Positions 24,330 to 36,625 of a stretch of 64,000 nucleotides of DNA are shown here, piece by piece; the first letter of the stretch is position 1, and every line of letters begins with the position of its first letter. A program made the translations under genes and the position numbers. Origin of the DNA: Bidens hawaiensis (taxonomy: Eukaryota; Streptophyta; Magnoliopsida; Asterales; Asteraceae); the NCBI GenBank assembly GCA_021521415.1, contig JAIQDT010001942.1:363369-427368 (forward strand). The letters run 5' to 3'. Below the pieces are notes generated by a model, which was given only the letters and a program-made list of their open reading frames with translations, was not told where the DNA came from and did no database searches.

Positions 24330-25486
24330 TTGTGAAAGGAATTTCTTGCCAAAAAAATTAAAACGGCATCCTAATATTATATTAGTACAAGCCAAATGAG
24401 AATTTTGATGATGTGGGGTTTGTCACTATCTTTGTAATATAAAATTCTATAAACTAATCAAACTAGTGCTCTTTGTGTGAACATTTAATTAATTTAATAA
24501 AATGTGATATTTGTCTGCTACTATGTTGATTGTTGAGACTTGTGGTGGGCTGGTGGCTACTAGGTCCACACCCTTGGTCACCTCCTCTTTCTTCTCCTTT
24601 CCTTCTCTTTTTACTCCTTTTCACAGTTTTACTCGACCATAAGGTCCATAACTACATACTGAAGTCCTTATATTTAAGCTTATAGTTTTTAGGATTTAAA
24701 TCGACTAATTTTTTAAAGTCTGACTAGAGAGGAAATAACCAAGAAAATAGTTATTTTTCACTAAACATTATTAGAAATCGTATTAAAAGTGTATATGTTC
24801 ATATTCCCACGTAGTCAAGATCCTAAACAAAAATAACAATTTTTTTAACAAAAATGATGCTTGTTTTTAAATATGATTTAAACCCCAAATAGGTTTGACA
24901 CAACTAAATGAAACTAGTACTAGTACCTGCGCTTCGTGGGACTGTTAAACGAGCAAAACAAACATACAAAATAACGTTAAATTACGCATGCGCATTACGA
25001 CATATATGATGGTAGTTGTAAACTCTCAAAGTGTCAAAAACAATTCTTTTTTCTTAAATCTAGATACTTGGTTTAATTTACTATTACTACAAATGAGATC
25101 AACAAAAGCGGCAACTTATGTATAAAGCCGTAGCGTGAGCTTTGTTTTGTTGACTTCTATTTTCAATTCCAACAATTACTTGCATGATTCGGTAGAAGGG
25201 GCTAATCGTACCCACCACTACCTCCCTGAATCTCTCGACAAACCAATATTTTTTGAATCGTTGTATCACTGTGTAGAAACGATTTGTTGGAATCACTTTT
25301 TCAGGCCTTGGATTGATGTTGATGATGAGGGGTGGTGGGTGGGCAGAACTCAGAGGAAGTAGCAAGGAGCGAACACCTTGAGAATACCACGTGTAAGAGA
25401 CTCGATGCATAAAATAGTTGTACACAGAGCATAAAAAGTAGTAACAAAAATGAATAGTTGCTTCGCGAGTTCAATTAAGGTTCCAA

Positions 25487-25525
<39 letters not shown>
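24330..25525. other. Upstream region of the MYB gene
   Basis: AT-rich, no gene. ACTAGTACTAG at 24913-24923 followed by CCTGCGCTTCGTGGG looks like a degraded Helitron 3' end on the minus strand, but no partner end was found. A (TA)n tract at about 25490-25525 leads into the next element. Confidence 0.4.
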
Positions 25526-25527
<2 letters not shown>

Positions 25528-25837
25528 CTAAGTATAAAATGAAAACCCACTTGAGTTGTGAAAACTCTAGAAACTCATTCTCAACAACATGTTTTTAAGT
25601 AATGTTTAAATCTTGTGGTCCACAATTAAAGTGAATAAAAAATGTAAATATAAATATAACTTTTTCTCTCTTCTGAAAACATATATAAAAATTAGTAAAA
25701 AAATGTTGAAAAATAGCAAAACATTTTTTTATGGTTCGATGTTTTGTATTAAATGTTACAACATATATTACATGTAACAAAAAAAAAAAAAACGATGTTA
25801 CATAGGGTTTTTGCGGGTTTTCATTTTAATCTTACCC
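25526..25837 (+). mobile_element. (TA)n-embedded MITE, family B copy 1
   Basis: A 312-bp block starts GGCTAAGTATAAAATGAAAA and ends TTTTCATTTTAATCTTACCC, an imperfect inverted repeat. (TA)n runs flank it (25490-25525 and 25838-25859). An inverted relative, 310 bp, is at 60962-61271. No coding capacity. Confidence 0.75.
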
Positions 25838-25859
25838 TATATATATATATATATATATA

Positions 25860-27199
25860 GGATTTGGTTCCTTTCAGAAGTATTTCTTATTGCGAGAAGT
25901 GCGATAAATTAATCCAGCCAATCACATTTTTTTTATTTTATCATTTGTTTAATGACAGGGGTGTTATAGTAAAATGTTCAATTTTCATATTTGGTAGGCC
26001 ATAATATATGAAGAAGTTACAATTAATTTATTTTAATATTTTTTAAAAATTTAGTCAAATCAACATATATTGAATTCTTGTTTTTTTTTTTATTTTATCA
26101 AATTCATTTTTGTTGATTTATCAATATTATTTTTTTATTCAAGTAATTTGAATTTTATACCTTTATCCAGATAATAGTTCTTAAATTCAATAGCGTCAAT
26201 AAGCTTACACAGAACATAAATGAACATACACATGAATAAAATTACAAATACACAATTCGAAATACCACCTACATAGTACTAAATGAACCAACACACGATA
26301 CAAATTACACATACACCATTAGAAATACCACCTACACAGTACATATATGAACCTACACAGTACATAAATGAACCTATACACGATAAAAATTATGCATACA
26401 CATTTCGAAATACCATATACACAGCGCATATGCGAACCTACACAGTACATAAATGAACCTACACGATAAAAATTACATATACACAATTCGAAATACCATA
26501 TATACAGTACATATACGAACTTACACAGTACATAAATTAACATACACAATACAAAATAAATTTTTTTTATTACATTAAACTATATATAATAAATAACGGA
26601 TAATGATAATAACCTATACTTGTAAAATTTTCACATACACATTCGTGATACCACTTCAATAATACATGTATAAACCCTACACCGTACAAAATAAATTATT
26701 TTTTTATTTTTCACATTAAACTACATATATATATAACAAATCATGTTAATAGTCTACAATTGTAAAATTTTCACATACGCATTCGTGATTTCACCTACAT
26801 AATACATGACTATGGATGTGTATATAAGACATAAATTTGTGTACGCAATATATAAAATTTAACGCCTTTGAAGAAATATTTGTTGAAGATATTATAGTAT
26901 TTGATTAAAATTTTGTTTGTTTAACATTAGTTTGATTAATAGCATCAATTCAAAAATAACAATTAAACAATCAATTAGTAATAATAGCAAATAAATGTTA
27001 TTAATGACTTAAGTTTCACTTTGAAAAGTTTAAAAACAAATACCAAACTATACTTCTTCATTAAAATTTTGGTAGATTAATATCTTCATAATTACAAGTT
27101 TTTTACAACTTTTCTAATCTATTGATTATACATAATCAATGGTACAGATTGATTTCTCATACTTCTCGCTGTAACTTCACTTCTTGCAAGATCCATCCC
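25860..27199. mobile_element. (TA)n-embedded element, family D, abutting family B
   Basis: It starts GGATTTGGTTCCTTTCAG and ends TTGCAAGATCCATCCC, with AGTATTTCTTATTGCGAGAAG near the left end mirrored loosely by CATACTTCTCGCTG near the right. It is flanked by (TA)n at 25838-25859 and a shorter run at 27200-27209. An internal tandem array at about 26215-26550 has a period near 83 bp and units containing TTCGAAATACCA and GAACCTACACAGTACATA. Length is 1340 bp. Chance reading frames across the array are not genes. Confidence 0.6.
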
Positions 27200-27209
27200 A
27201 TATATATAT

Positions 27210-28926
27210 AAAACTTGCTTTTAAACCCGTGTATATTACACTGGATTTTTCAAATGAAAAAAATTAATAAAGTCCATGATTTGAAATAAGACATAATTAA
27301 AGGTAAAAATGAAAATATATAGTACAAGCAATAAAAAGTATAGAATTTCAAATTTACATTCATATGGAAAACATATAAACAAATTAAAAATTGATATGAG
27401 TTCAACACTACTATGAGTTTGAAGAAGCAGTAAAAACGGATTCACAACAATAATAAAACCAAAAAAATTAGAGTACCTAGAATGATTTGATGCATGCCAT
27501 ATGAAAGTAATTGACATAAAAAAATGTTTTTGTATATGATCCTTTTTTTTCATTAAAATTGATTATGTGATAAGTGTTTATGAAGTGAAAAAAACACTAG
27601 AATTGACGGTTTCTAAAAACAAAACAACTCTGATTTATTATTTTTCAGCAAGAAAAATGAATTGTAGGACTCCAAATTTTTTAGGTATAAAAAGTTATTT
27701 TAGAATGATTATATTTAGAAAATTAAATTAAAAATTCAAATTGAATTCGCAAGTCCTTATTGTTAAAAAAATGTTAACTTTTTAAATAAAAAATAAGGAA
27801 TACATTAAGCATAAATATATTTTAGGTATTAAATAGTTGTAAATGGTCATTAAAATTTGTAACTCATGGGTCAAACCATTTTCACCCATAACTCATGGAT
27901 AGCATGGATTAAAGAGAAAAAAGATTAGAAAATTATAAGAGAACTTTTTGTTAGGATTGAATGTGGTTATGACAATTAAGCATCATTATTATTGTTTATT
28001 AGTATACTAAGATAAGATAAGATGGTGCTTCAAGCCGTTTGATGTATCATTGATGCAAAAGCTACATGTGATAAAATCATTATATATGTTATCTAGAGTT
28101 AAATTCAACCATTTATAAGGTTATTGTTATGATAAGGTTATAAGGGTGAAACGTGAAAAGAAAAATGAGAGGTTTCACATTTCACATAAAAGAACACATA
28201 TGTGGTGAAATGTGAAATGTGATTGTTGAGTGAGATGAAGATAAATGCTTGGTTGCATAATCAATTAAAAATTACATACTTTCTTGACTTCACGGCCGCT
28301 AAAAGTGCACCATTCTGCTTCTCTGACCCTCCGTTGTAGTGTGTCGCGCTCGCCGAATATGCTGACATGGGCACATGGTGACACAGCCAAGCTTAGCGCC
28401 CTTGATTAGTTGATTGTAAGCCATAAAACATGGCCCAAGTAGATTTGAAAATGAACTAATTATTTCAAAGCTGAGATTCGTCTTTATTAAAAATCATATT
28501 TTATTTAACGTATACTTTTGTCGCTTGACGTTTGATGAGAATACAAAACTTTTGTATGTAATTATTTAATTATACCATTACATTGTCATGCAAGAATGAC
28601 CATAGTTTTATCATCCGTTATCCGTACGTGAGGCATATTGTTTTCCTGCTTCATTTGGCATTTAATTTTGTAAAATGTGTCATGAGTTTTAATATAATCT
28701 TTTTTTTTTCTCTAAATTAAATAGACTTAACTTTGTTGCTACTTATTAAGAAAAGAAAGAAAGAACATAAAAAAATAGTTAAAAATAACACTGTCTTTTT
28801 CAAGTTATATAAAAATAAGTAAAGAAAAAACCAACTAGATGCCCACCGTATTTTCAAAGCGAATAATTACCTTCAAAATCAATGTGCATGTGTGCTTTAA
28901 TATGGTTTCTTTGGAAGACCGTATAA
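27210..28926. other. AT-rich intergenic stretch
   Basis: No gene was found. The minus-strand frame at 27236-27553 is hydrophobic, low-complexity and lacks homology signals. A less AT-rich patch at 28290-28400 is unclassified. Confidence 0.35.
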
Positions 28927-29200
28927 GAGCATCCCTTAAAATTATGGAAGTTTACAATTATAGGGTAAGGTTGATTGTGAGTGTAATATAGGATGGAGAG
29001 AGAAAATTTAATGATTTTTTTTGTAAATTTAGAGAAACTTTGTTTGCTTTTATTTATTTTCTAATATTTGTTGATTTTTTGTGAGTATGGGGGAGAGAAA
29101 ACTGTAATGATAAAAGTATAAAAAATATTATTTAATTGAACAAGAGAAAGAAATATAATATTTTTTAGTGTAATTATAGAGATAAGAATGGGGGATGCTC
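28927..29200. mobile_element. Tourist-like MITE (PIF/Harbinger)
   Basis: Ends GAGCATCCC and GGGATGCTC are inverted repeats flanked by the 3-bp duplication TAA (28924-28926 and 29201-29203). The 274-bp interior is AT-rich and non-coding. TAA/TTA duplications and short GC-rich ends are the mark of Tourist elements mobilised by PIF/Harbinger transposase. Confidence 0.8.
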
Positions 29201-29239
29201 TAACGGTGAGACTAGATATTCCATTTATATTTAGGATAA

Positions 29240-29820
29240 TGATGAGCGCGAGCTTAGTCGACACTTTCCTAACCGCCTCAGCTAAAAGTGTTGGCTAATT
29301 TCAAGCCGTCTGAAGAGGTATGATACCAAACCTACCAAGCGTCAAAGCACACCTTTAGGCGTTGTAATACATCGTATCAGGCGTCAACATTCCCTGACAC
29401 CTCGGGAAATATAGCGCCAAAGATCTTCCTAGGTATGATGTAAAAAGGAAGTATATTACTTAAAAGGACGCCCAACCAATAAGGAAATGACAACACATAG
29501 TACAAGCATCACCATTAGGCAACTGTTTTACCCACCAACCTTCCGGGCGCACGCGAGAACTCTCTGATTTATGGAATTCCTAACATGACATGTGACCCAC
29601 ACCTTCTCTCTTCCATTCCGGCTATAAATATCACTCAAACCTCAACCGTAAAGGGATTCGAACTTTAAGGCGTGAACACTCACTAGTGCTCCGTGATAAC
29701 TATTATACACTATTCCCTCAGTCTCCCATACTGATTCTCACGCTGGAGGGTGGATAAGAGAAGTCCCTCCCTATCCTTCCCGTAACGAGCTCACGGTGTT
29801 CTGTTTTGCAGGTGCTTACA
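29240..29820 (+). mobile_element. Tat-lineage type LTR region
   Basis: GC content rises sharply. The 3' part holds CTCACGCTGGAGGGTGG, then AAGTCCCTCCCTATCC, then CACGGTGTTCTGTTTTGCAG. This layout is typical of the R/U5 region of Tat-type Ty3 LTRs. A TATA box (CTATAAATA) lies at about 29622-29630. No exact ends or target duplication could be fixed. A Tat gag-protease remnant occurs at 63246-64000, but no pol is seen beside this LTR. Confidence 0.45.
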
Positions 29821-31005
29821 CTAAGATTGGTCGGATTATGTTTAACCCCTCGTGGGAAATACTTGTGACAAGAGGTCGAAGACTAGCGCAAAAATAAACC
29901 AAATACAACTAATTAGATAGTACCAAGTGGGTATCGAACACGAGGAGTTTGTGGAAAATGTGTTAATAAGTAGTTCAACAATTAACTAATATAAATGTAA
30001 ATGACGAAAAAGTAATTCTCAAGTTGGTTTTGATTTGATTTTATAAACTAAGTAAACTAAACGAAGGTTGTAAACAATTGATTAAACGAGCATTCATCTT
30101 GGAGTTCGGTTATTACGCAACTCTTTTGTTTAAGTTCAATGGATAAATCATAATATCTTGATTTTGTGTAAGTGTAATTGTTTGTGATTAATCAAGAACT
30201 AAGTACTCGGATTCCTAAAACGCGAGGTCGTTACTTGGTAATCAATCAATATAATCTTAACCCTAATTTCTTCTACTTAATCTCGATTGTCAACAACACC
30301 AAGAACGTATAGAACGAAACTAGATTAAACGATATGGACAAATTACAACCAATCAAACAAACAGCATGATTATATTAATCTAAACGATTCGATAATCAAT
30401 CCAAGTGCAAGAAGAATAAACATAAAGAGTATTGCAATAACCTTACAACCAAGAGAAATACTAGAAGTTTTAGCCACACATAATTGAAATTATCATACCA
30501 ACTTTAATCCGATCCAATCCAAGATTAAGGTGTTAATCTTCAATTAGAAATACTCAAAATCTTGTCCTCTAGCCCTAGAATCACCCCACTCAATTGTCTA
30601 GAACGGAATCGCCTCAAAAGGCACTTATAACATAAAATTCGAGTTGTCACCGTCATCAGCGTCAGGGTCCACAATCCACCGTAAGCTACGGTGGCCACCG
30701 TAGCTTACGATGGCTTTGAAAACCACTATGCCAGATTTGTTCTGTCTACGCCAGCCTTCCTACACCAGATTATACCGTAGCTTACGGTGGCTACCGTAAG
30801 CTACGGTAGCCTCAGCTCTAAAATCACCTTCTATGTTTGACTTGTTGACTGCTATCACCAACTCTCAAGTCCTTTGCTCCTCTCCATCATAGTTCACTTG
30901 AATCTCCTTTTCTCAACACTTGTACCTACAAACACACAACATTGGTAGTAATCCAAATCCAGGAAATTAACATGAACGCACATGTTTTAACTAGAATTAC
31001 TACAC
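29821..31005. repeat. Unclassified repeat-like block with palindromic motifs
   Basis: The block has no open frame of note. At about 30674-30717 and 30775-30811 it holds back-to-back palindromes built on CCACCGTAAGCTACGGTGG and its mirror ACCGTAGCTTACGGT. The base composition is more balanced than in the flanks, which suggests an inserted repeat. It could be internal sequence of the LTR element to its left. Confidence 0.35.
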
Positions 31006-32699
31006 TTAAGGGTGGTTCTACAATCCACCAGTCAACTTGACCTCAACCTAAGGACTAAACGATTAGACCAAGGGTTGAACCAGTGTTTCTTAACTGTCTT
31101 AGTAGTGGCGGATCCAGGAATTTTTTTCAGGTGTTGCACTACTTATAGATGCTTCAATTTCATAGAGTCGTGTATAAAAAATTCTGGGTCGGTTTGAGGT
31201 TCGGGCAAAGTTCATTATAGAATGAAAATACGATAAAATAATAAAAGTATAACATTCGTTAATTTTCAAATCCGAAAACCCGACCCGTTTTGATCTTTAA
31301 TGAAATTGGTCTTTTATTTCTCATTTCATTTGTTGACATTGTGCGTTGCTTTTCCAAACCCGAGATCAGTTCTATACAATTTTATTTTTCATCACCCTTG
31401 TAATTTTGTGTATACATTTAAAACATCCATAATCATGCTTAATTATTCATGAATTTTTCCCATTATTATTATTATTATTACCATCTTTTCATATGTTGTG
31501 TTTTTTTAACTAATAAAATAAATCAATGAATGTTTTAATTAAATAAAATTTATTGAAAGAGTTCAATACTTTGAAAACCCCTTAAAACATTCTAATTTTT
31601 GTTTTTAATTATATTAAAAATGATTAATTTTCATAAATTCTATAAACCATAACAACTCTATAATTTCACTATAAAATGATGACTAATTCTCCATCATTTT
31701 CACACCTCAAATATATTATTTTCTTAAGCTTGAGACCACTTACAAGTAAGTTTTATGATTTCATGCATTTTATAGCTTTTGTTTTGATTTTATCTTGAAT
31801 GTTGATACTTGTTCTTTATGATCATGGTACTTTTAAAATAGAGATCTTATATTTTGGTTTTAAGAATCACTATGATCATGGATATCCAAGATAAACAATT
31901 CAATTTTCTAACTATTGGATCAAACCTAGTTATTATGCAAGAACAAAAATTAATATTTAGTTAAATTTTATAATCCGTTGATCATCATAAACTTATAAAC
32001 TTTCCTTCAAATAAGATGATTCATACAAAATTGTTTTATTTAAATATTTCTACAATAGAACTAATATACTTGATATATCTAAATAAATTAATTGAGTAAA
32101 TTAATTATTTTTTATTTTTGTTCAACATAAACTAATATGTATAATTTCTTTAAAATGGTTCATGTAAAAACCCTTAAATTAATTAATTAATAAATTAATT
32201 TATTATGTTACTCAAAACCGAAATGTTTCATCATAAATTATTTTTTAATCTTGTTATTTAAGCTTATAAGATATAATTACTCATTTACAAATCATTATTC
32301 AACTAATAAATATCAAATGGCACATGTAAACTTTAATTCATTTTTGTTAATCTCATTTTAAATAAAAAAATCCCTAAGTCAAAATTTGTCGTAGTTTTCT
32401 TTCCATTTAGACTCGTTGTTAAAATCAAGCATACATATATACTTGTTTAGAAAAATCCACAGTGATTCTCCGCCTCGTTTGTTCGACTCGTTCAAATATC
32501 ATCCTCATTTTCGAGGTGAGTTTCTCACACCTTTTCTTAACGCTTTTACATTTTGGGGGTAGCGTGTATATCCTATCAAAAAACGATTGTTTACTTATTC
32601 AGTTACAAAACTACAATTAATATCACGGACTTGTGTATTTACATGATTACTTGCTCAAAACTTACTTGCACGTGGTATCCTCAATAAGTATGATCATAC
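31006..32699. other. AT-rich intergenic stretch
   Basis: AGTAGTGGCGGATCCAGGAA at about 31103-31122 looks like one end of a short TIR element of the kind seen at 22581, but no second end was found nearby. Otherwise nothing is recognised. Confidence 0.35.
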
Positions 32700-32703
32700 G
32701 CGC

Positions 32704-33006
32704 CCCTTTGCACTCAGGACCATTTTTGCATTAAAGCTATGGAGACATTATTTGTATGGTGTTAAGTTTACCACATACACTGTCACAAGAGTTTGAAGCA
32801 TATTTTTGAATAGAAGGAATTGAATATGAGGCAAAGGCGTTGGATGGAGACTTTGAATGACTATGACTGTGAAATTGAATATCATGAAGGGAAAGCAAAC
32901 GTTGTGGCAGATGCCTTGAGTAGGAAGGAACATGGCAAACCAAAAGGAATTCGAGCTTTAAGACTAGAACTTAATGTAGACTTGATCAATCAAGGAAGCT
33001 CAAAAG
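32704..33006 (+). pseudogene. RNase H domain fragment of chromovirus pol
   Basis: Reading across frames gives ALKLWRHYLYGVKFTTYT, then a broken HKSL region with stops, then RQRRWMETLNDYDCEIEYH and GKANVVADALSRKE, the well-conserved end of Ty3 RNase H. A frame change near 32820 and another near 33000 separate it from the integrase. Sequence upstream of about 32700 is not retroviral, so the element is cut there. Confidence 0.8.
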
Positions 33007-33912
33007 TTGGCAATAGAAGAAGAAAATATTAAAGCAGAAAAAGAAAATGGAACGATTGATCAGTTAGTAAAAGGCGATGATGAAATACTCCGACTAGGAA
33101 AAAGAATATGGATACCTATGATTGGAAAACTGAGAGCTAAGATTCTTGAGGAAGCTCATAAATCAAAATATATGATGCATCCGGGAAGTGACAAGATGTA
33201 TCATAATTTGAGAAATGATTACTGGTGGATTGGCATGAAAAAGGACATTGCCATATATGTTGCCAAGTGTTTAACGTGTTCAAAAGTAAAACCCGAACAT
33301 AAAAAGCCTTTGGGGTTATTACAGCAGCCTGAAATCCCGATATGGAAAAGGGATATGATAACCATGGACTTTATTATGAAGTTATCGAAAACTGCTCGAC
33401 AAAATGATGCGATCTGGGTTATCGTAGACAGATTGACGAAATCGGCTCATTTCATTCCAATACAAGAATCTTATAGCATGGATAAATTGGCACGATTATA
33501 TGTTGAAAATATTGCATCTTTACATGGGGTGCCGTTGTCTATCATTTCCGATAGAGACAGTCGTTTTACTTCAAATTTTTGGGCAAGTTTTCAAAAGGCT
33601 ATGGGAACGCAATTGAATTTAAGTACTGCGTATCACCCACAAACAGATGGTCAAAGTGAATGCACTATTCAGACGTTAGAAGATATGCTTCGTGCATGTG
33701 TGATTGATCTAGGAGGAAGTTGGGATACTCATTTACCGTTAATGGAATTTTCATACAACAATAGTTATCATACGAGTATCAAAATGGCACCATTCGAAGC
33801 ATTATACGGACGAAAATGTAGAACGCCCAACCAGTTATCAGGTCCTGAAATCGTTCAAAGGACCACTGATCAAGTAATCCAGATACGAGAACGATTGAAG
33901 GCGGCAAGAGAT
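33007..33912 (+). pseudogene. Integrase of the chromovirus, N-terminal and catalytic domains
   Basis: The frame is open for 312 aa but belongs to a dead element. The zinc-binding HHCC module has H58, H66, C88 and C91. The catalytic core has D121 (TMDFI), D182 (SDRDSRF) and E218 (GQSEC), with exactly 35 residues between the second Asp and the Glu as in active integrases. The rest of the core ([29 protein letters not shown]) is intact. The reading frame is broken at residue 302 by insertion of a solo LTR: the codons AGA GAT are followed by TGTAACAC, and the downstream exon resumes at 36022. The last ten residues of the frame come from the inserted LTR. Confidence 0.9.
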
Positions 33913-34390
33913 TGTAACACTCACAAAATTTTGATCCAAATTTGACAAATTTATAAAATAAAAGGACTAAAAAATATTTATGAGAAAGGTAATGGGAAAA
34001 AGTATGATAAAGAAAAGAAAGCATATTATGTTAAAGGAATAAGTAAGGAAACTCCATCCCACATGGAAGGTTGGAAAGAAATAAAAGCACTTTATAAGGA
34101 AGGAGTTTTCCATGGTAATGTTCTTATGAGACTAACCACTCTCACTAGTCCTAGCAGAGGGTGCGAAGCACCCGACGGGCACGCGCACGGACTCAGACTC
34201 CGACACGGACTCGGACTCGGGCGATGGGCATAATGTGGCGTTTTGATGGCGCACTTGGCACTTCGCACGCTCGAATCGCCGTGAGCCGCATAAGGGCCGC
34301 TTTAGTATTTTTGAAATGTGGAAGATCAACCAAAAAGTGACAAGATACTAAAGTTCAAGGACTAAAAATAAAAATTCTGATTTCCAGACC

Positions 34391-34630
34391 CATCGCGCTA
34401 GGCGACGGGTATACATACTAGATCATCGCGCTACGCGATGCAGTTTCCCATGAGTTTAGAAAAAGGGGCTTCGCGCTACGCGATGGTCCAGAAGGAAGGG
34501 GGTATCGCGCTACGCGATGACCCGGTTAAGTAACCGGATCAACCACGTGTCAACACGTGGCAATCTCTAGTGGATTGCGGCGTCGCGCTGCGCGATGGCC
34601 AGGGGAAAACCCCATCGCGCTACGCGATGG
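34391..34630. repeat. GC-rich palindrome array in LTR U3
   Basis: Six units of the CATCGCGCTACGCGATGG type lie near 34391, 34425, 34469, 34503, 34582 and 34613. CACGTG boxes lie at 34544 and 34554 between units four and five. The array ends about 15 bp before the TATA box. Confidence 0.8.
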
Positions 34631-34645
34631 TGGTCAGAACTTTGC

Positions 34646-34653
34646 CTATAAAA
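34646..34653 (+). promoter_or_regulatory. TATA box of the nested LTR
   Basis: CTATAAAA in the context TTTGCCTATAAAAGGG, shared with the LTR at 36531. Confidence 0.65.
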
Positions 34654-36021
34654 GGGGGCTACGGGTTTGAATCATTCTTATTCCAAAAACACCTTTCTTT
34701 ACACACACATAACCTTGGGGAACGTGCCCGACCATTGTGAAGTTCTGTGGTCCTGATTTCTCGTAAAACGTGCATGAATTGAAGTTCTGACGCTCCGTCG
34801 AGTGGTTAAGCGAGTTTGAAACAAGGTTCTGACGGTTTAAGTAGAAGTGCTACTTGTACAAGGCTTAGGCAAATCAAAATACTCGCGTAAGATAGGGATT
34901 CTGCTTAAGTTATTATTTTATTATTATTTAATGGCTTAGACCCTAGTCAAGGGTATAGTCTATACCTTAATCAAGTAAGTAAGTGAAATATAAGCTTTCA
35001 TAAGATAAGATTATTGATGAAATGTTGCTCTTTATTTTTATAAAGATATTACTTATGAAAGAAGAAACTTGATATATACGTTTCTTCATGATGAAGAAAC
35101 GTAGCATATAAATGTTTTACAAAATGAAATGAATATCAAGGTAAAGGTTATGCAAATAGGCTTAAGGTCTATAGCTAGATTGTAGATCTAGTTATTTATA
35201 GAATGTTATTCTCGTACTATAGGTCCGAGATAAAGATCAGACATCTGTTGGTGAGAAATCTGGAAATCAACAAAAGGTGAATATGTCCAAACCTTTTTAT
35301 AGTGTGAAATGTTTTATGACGTGAATACGTCTATGTACTATATATTTTGAAAAGATATTTACTCTTTGAAACTATGGACTGTTTTGCATATGTAAAAGAG
35401 TTATGGAATTATTTGCATGAGGGTGGGTTCAAACCCTCTAAAACGTTTTGATACAAGGTAGTACTAAACACTCAGGCTAAAATACACATGTGTCTGGATC
35501 CTTACATATATGTACTGTAGTGGGCAAACTACAGACATACTAACCATGAGGCAAGTGACTGTCTCAAGGGCGAGTGAAGTCCGATTATGTGATTTGTGCG
35601 TATGTTTAGTTCCGATGAGATGGGATTGAGACCCTCTGAGTCGTTGAACACTATTGGTGTTATGTCGTTACGAATTGTGAAAATATTTTATTGAGTCAGC
35701 GTATTCACCAGCATATAGCTGACGTATTTTGAAACTGTTTTCAGGTAACCAGGAGTAAGGAATAGTAATGGATATGCCAGTGGAGATAGAAGAACACTAG
35801 CCATAGTTTACAGCTGGTGGCTCAGCTAATTTTGTAATGAAGCATATATGTTAAACTTGTTCTTAAACAAGAAATTTTGTAAAACGATCAAGGGTGTTTA
35901 AATCCCTTAATTATGAAATTAAATATTTAAAATTAACATTTTCCGCTGCAAACTTTGATAAATTAACAAAAGTGGTACCAACTGTGAGTCACACGCCTAG
36001 GCTCGAAGGCGGGGTGTGATA

Positions 36022-36494
36022 GAGATAGACAGAAAAGTTAGGCTGATGTTCGCCGCAAGCCTTTGGAATTTCAAGTAGGAGACAAAGTACTACTTAAAGT
36101 ATCACCTTGGAAAGGTGTAGTGAGATTTGGAAAGAAAGGAAAATTAAGTCCGTGATTCGTAGGACCATTCAAAATACTTGAAAGAATAGGACCTGTTGCA
36201 TATCGGCTGGAGTTACCCGATGAAATGAAAGGCATACATGATGTGTTTCATGTGTCAAACCTACGCAAGTGTTTAGCTGATGAAACTTTTGCAATGCCAT
36301 TATAAGATGTTGAGGTTAATGAAAAGCTTAAGTTTGTGGAGCAACCGATTCAAATTGAAGATAGTGTGATTAAATTCCTCAAACGTAAATGACTTAAATT
36401 GGTAAAAGTCCGTTGGGATTCCAGACGTGGACCTGAGTATACATGGGAACTTGAATCGGAAATGAAAAGAAAATACCCATACTTATTTCAATAA
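36022..36494 (+). pseudogene. C-terminal part of chromovirus integrase with chromodomain-like end
   Basis: The frame resumes with DRQKS and continues as RRKPLEFQVGDKVLLKVSPW, then GPFKILERIGPVAYRLELP, then HDVFHVSNLRKC, the usual GPY/F module of Ty3 integrases. The last segment (VKVRWDSRRGPEYTWELE, then YPYLF) is chromodomain-like. At least four in-frame stops (one in the SYAD position, one in LSPxFVGPF, one after AMPL, one after FLKRK) rule out function. The stop at 36492-36494 is the normal end of the polyprotein. Confidence 0.88.
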
Positions 36495-36516
36495 ATCTCA
36501 AGGACGAGATTATTCT

Positions 36517-36530
36517 AAAGGTGAGGAGGA
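36517..36530 (+). promoter_or_regulatory. Polypurine tract
   Basis: AAAGGTGAGGAGGA ends directly at the first base of the 3' LTR. This is the expected primer site for plus-strand DNA synthesis. Confidence 0.75.
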
Positions 36531-36625
36531 TGTAACATCTCGGGAATATCCTGATCAATTTTGGGCCAAAAGTGACAATTCTGAAACCTAAAGGATTGAA
36601 AATGAAAAATTGGATTTTTTAGACC

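Larger units (their letters stand above)
33913..36021 (+). mobile_element. Solo LTR nested in the integrase, target duplication GAGAT
   Basis: It begins TGTAACACTCAC and ends GGGGTGTGATA (terminal CA mutated to TA). The duplicated GAGAT lies at 33908-33912 and 36022-36026. Removal restores the integrase reading frame at the junction. It is 2109 bp long and shares the palindrome array, G-boxes, TATA box and 3' end style of the LTR at 36531, so it is a related family member. No internal coding region remains. Confidence 0.9.

Noticed and set aside
24913..24940. Helitron 3' end on the minus strand (CTAG with GC-rich hairpin)
   Set aside because: The hairpin pairs only with mismatches on the relevant strand and no 5' partner was found.
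26319..26549. 76-aa minus-strand frame
   Set aside because: It is produced by the 83-bp tandem array of family D.
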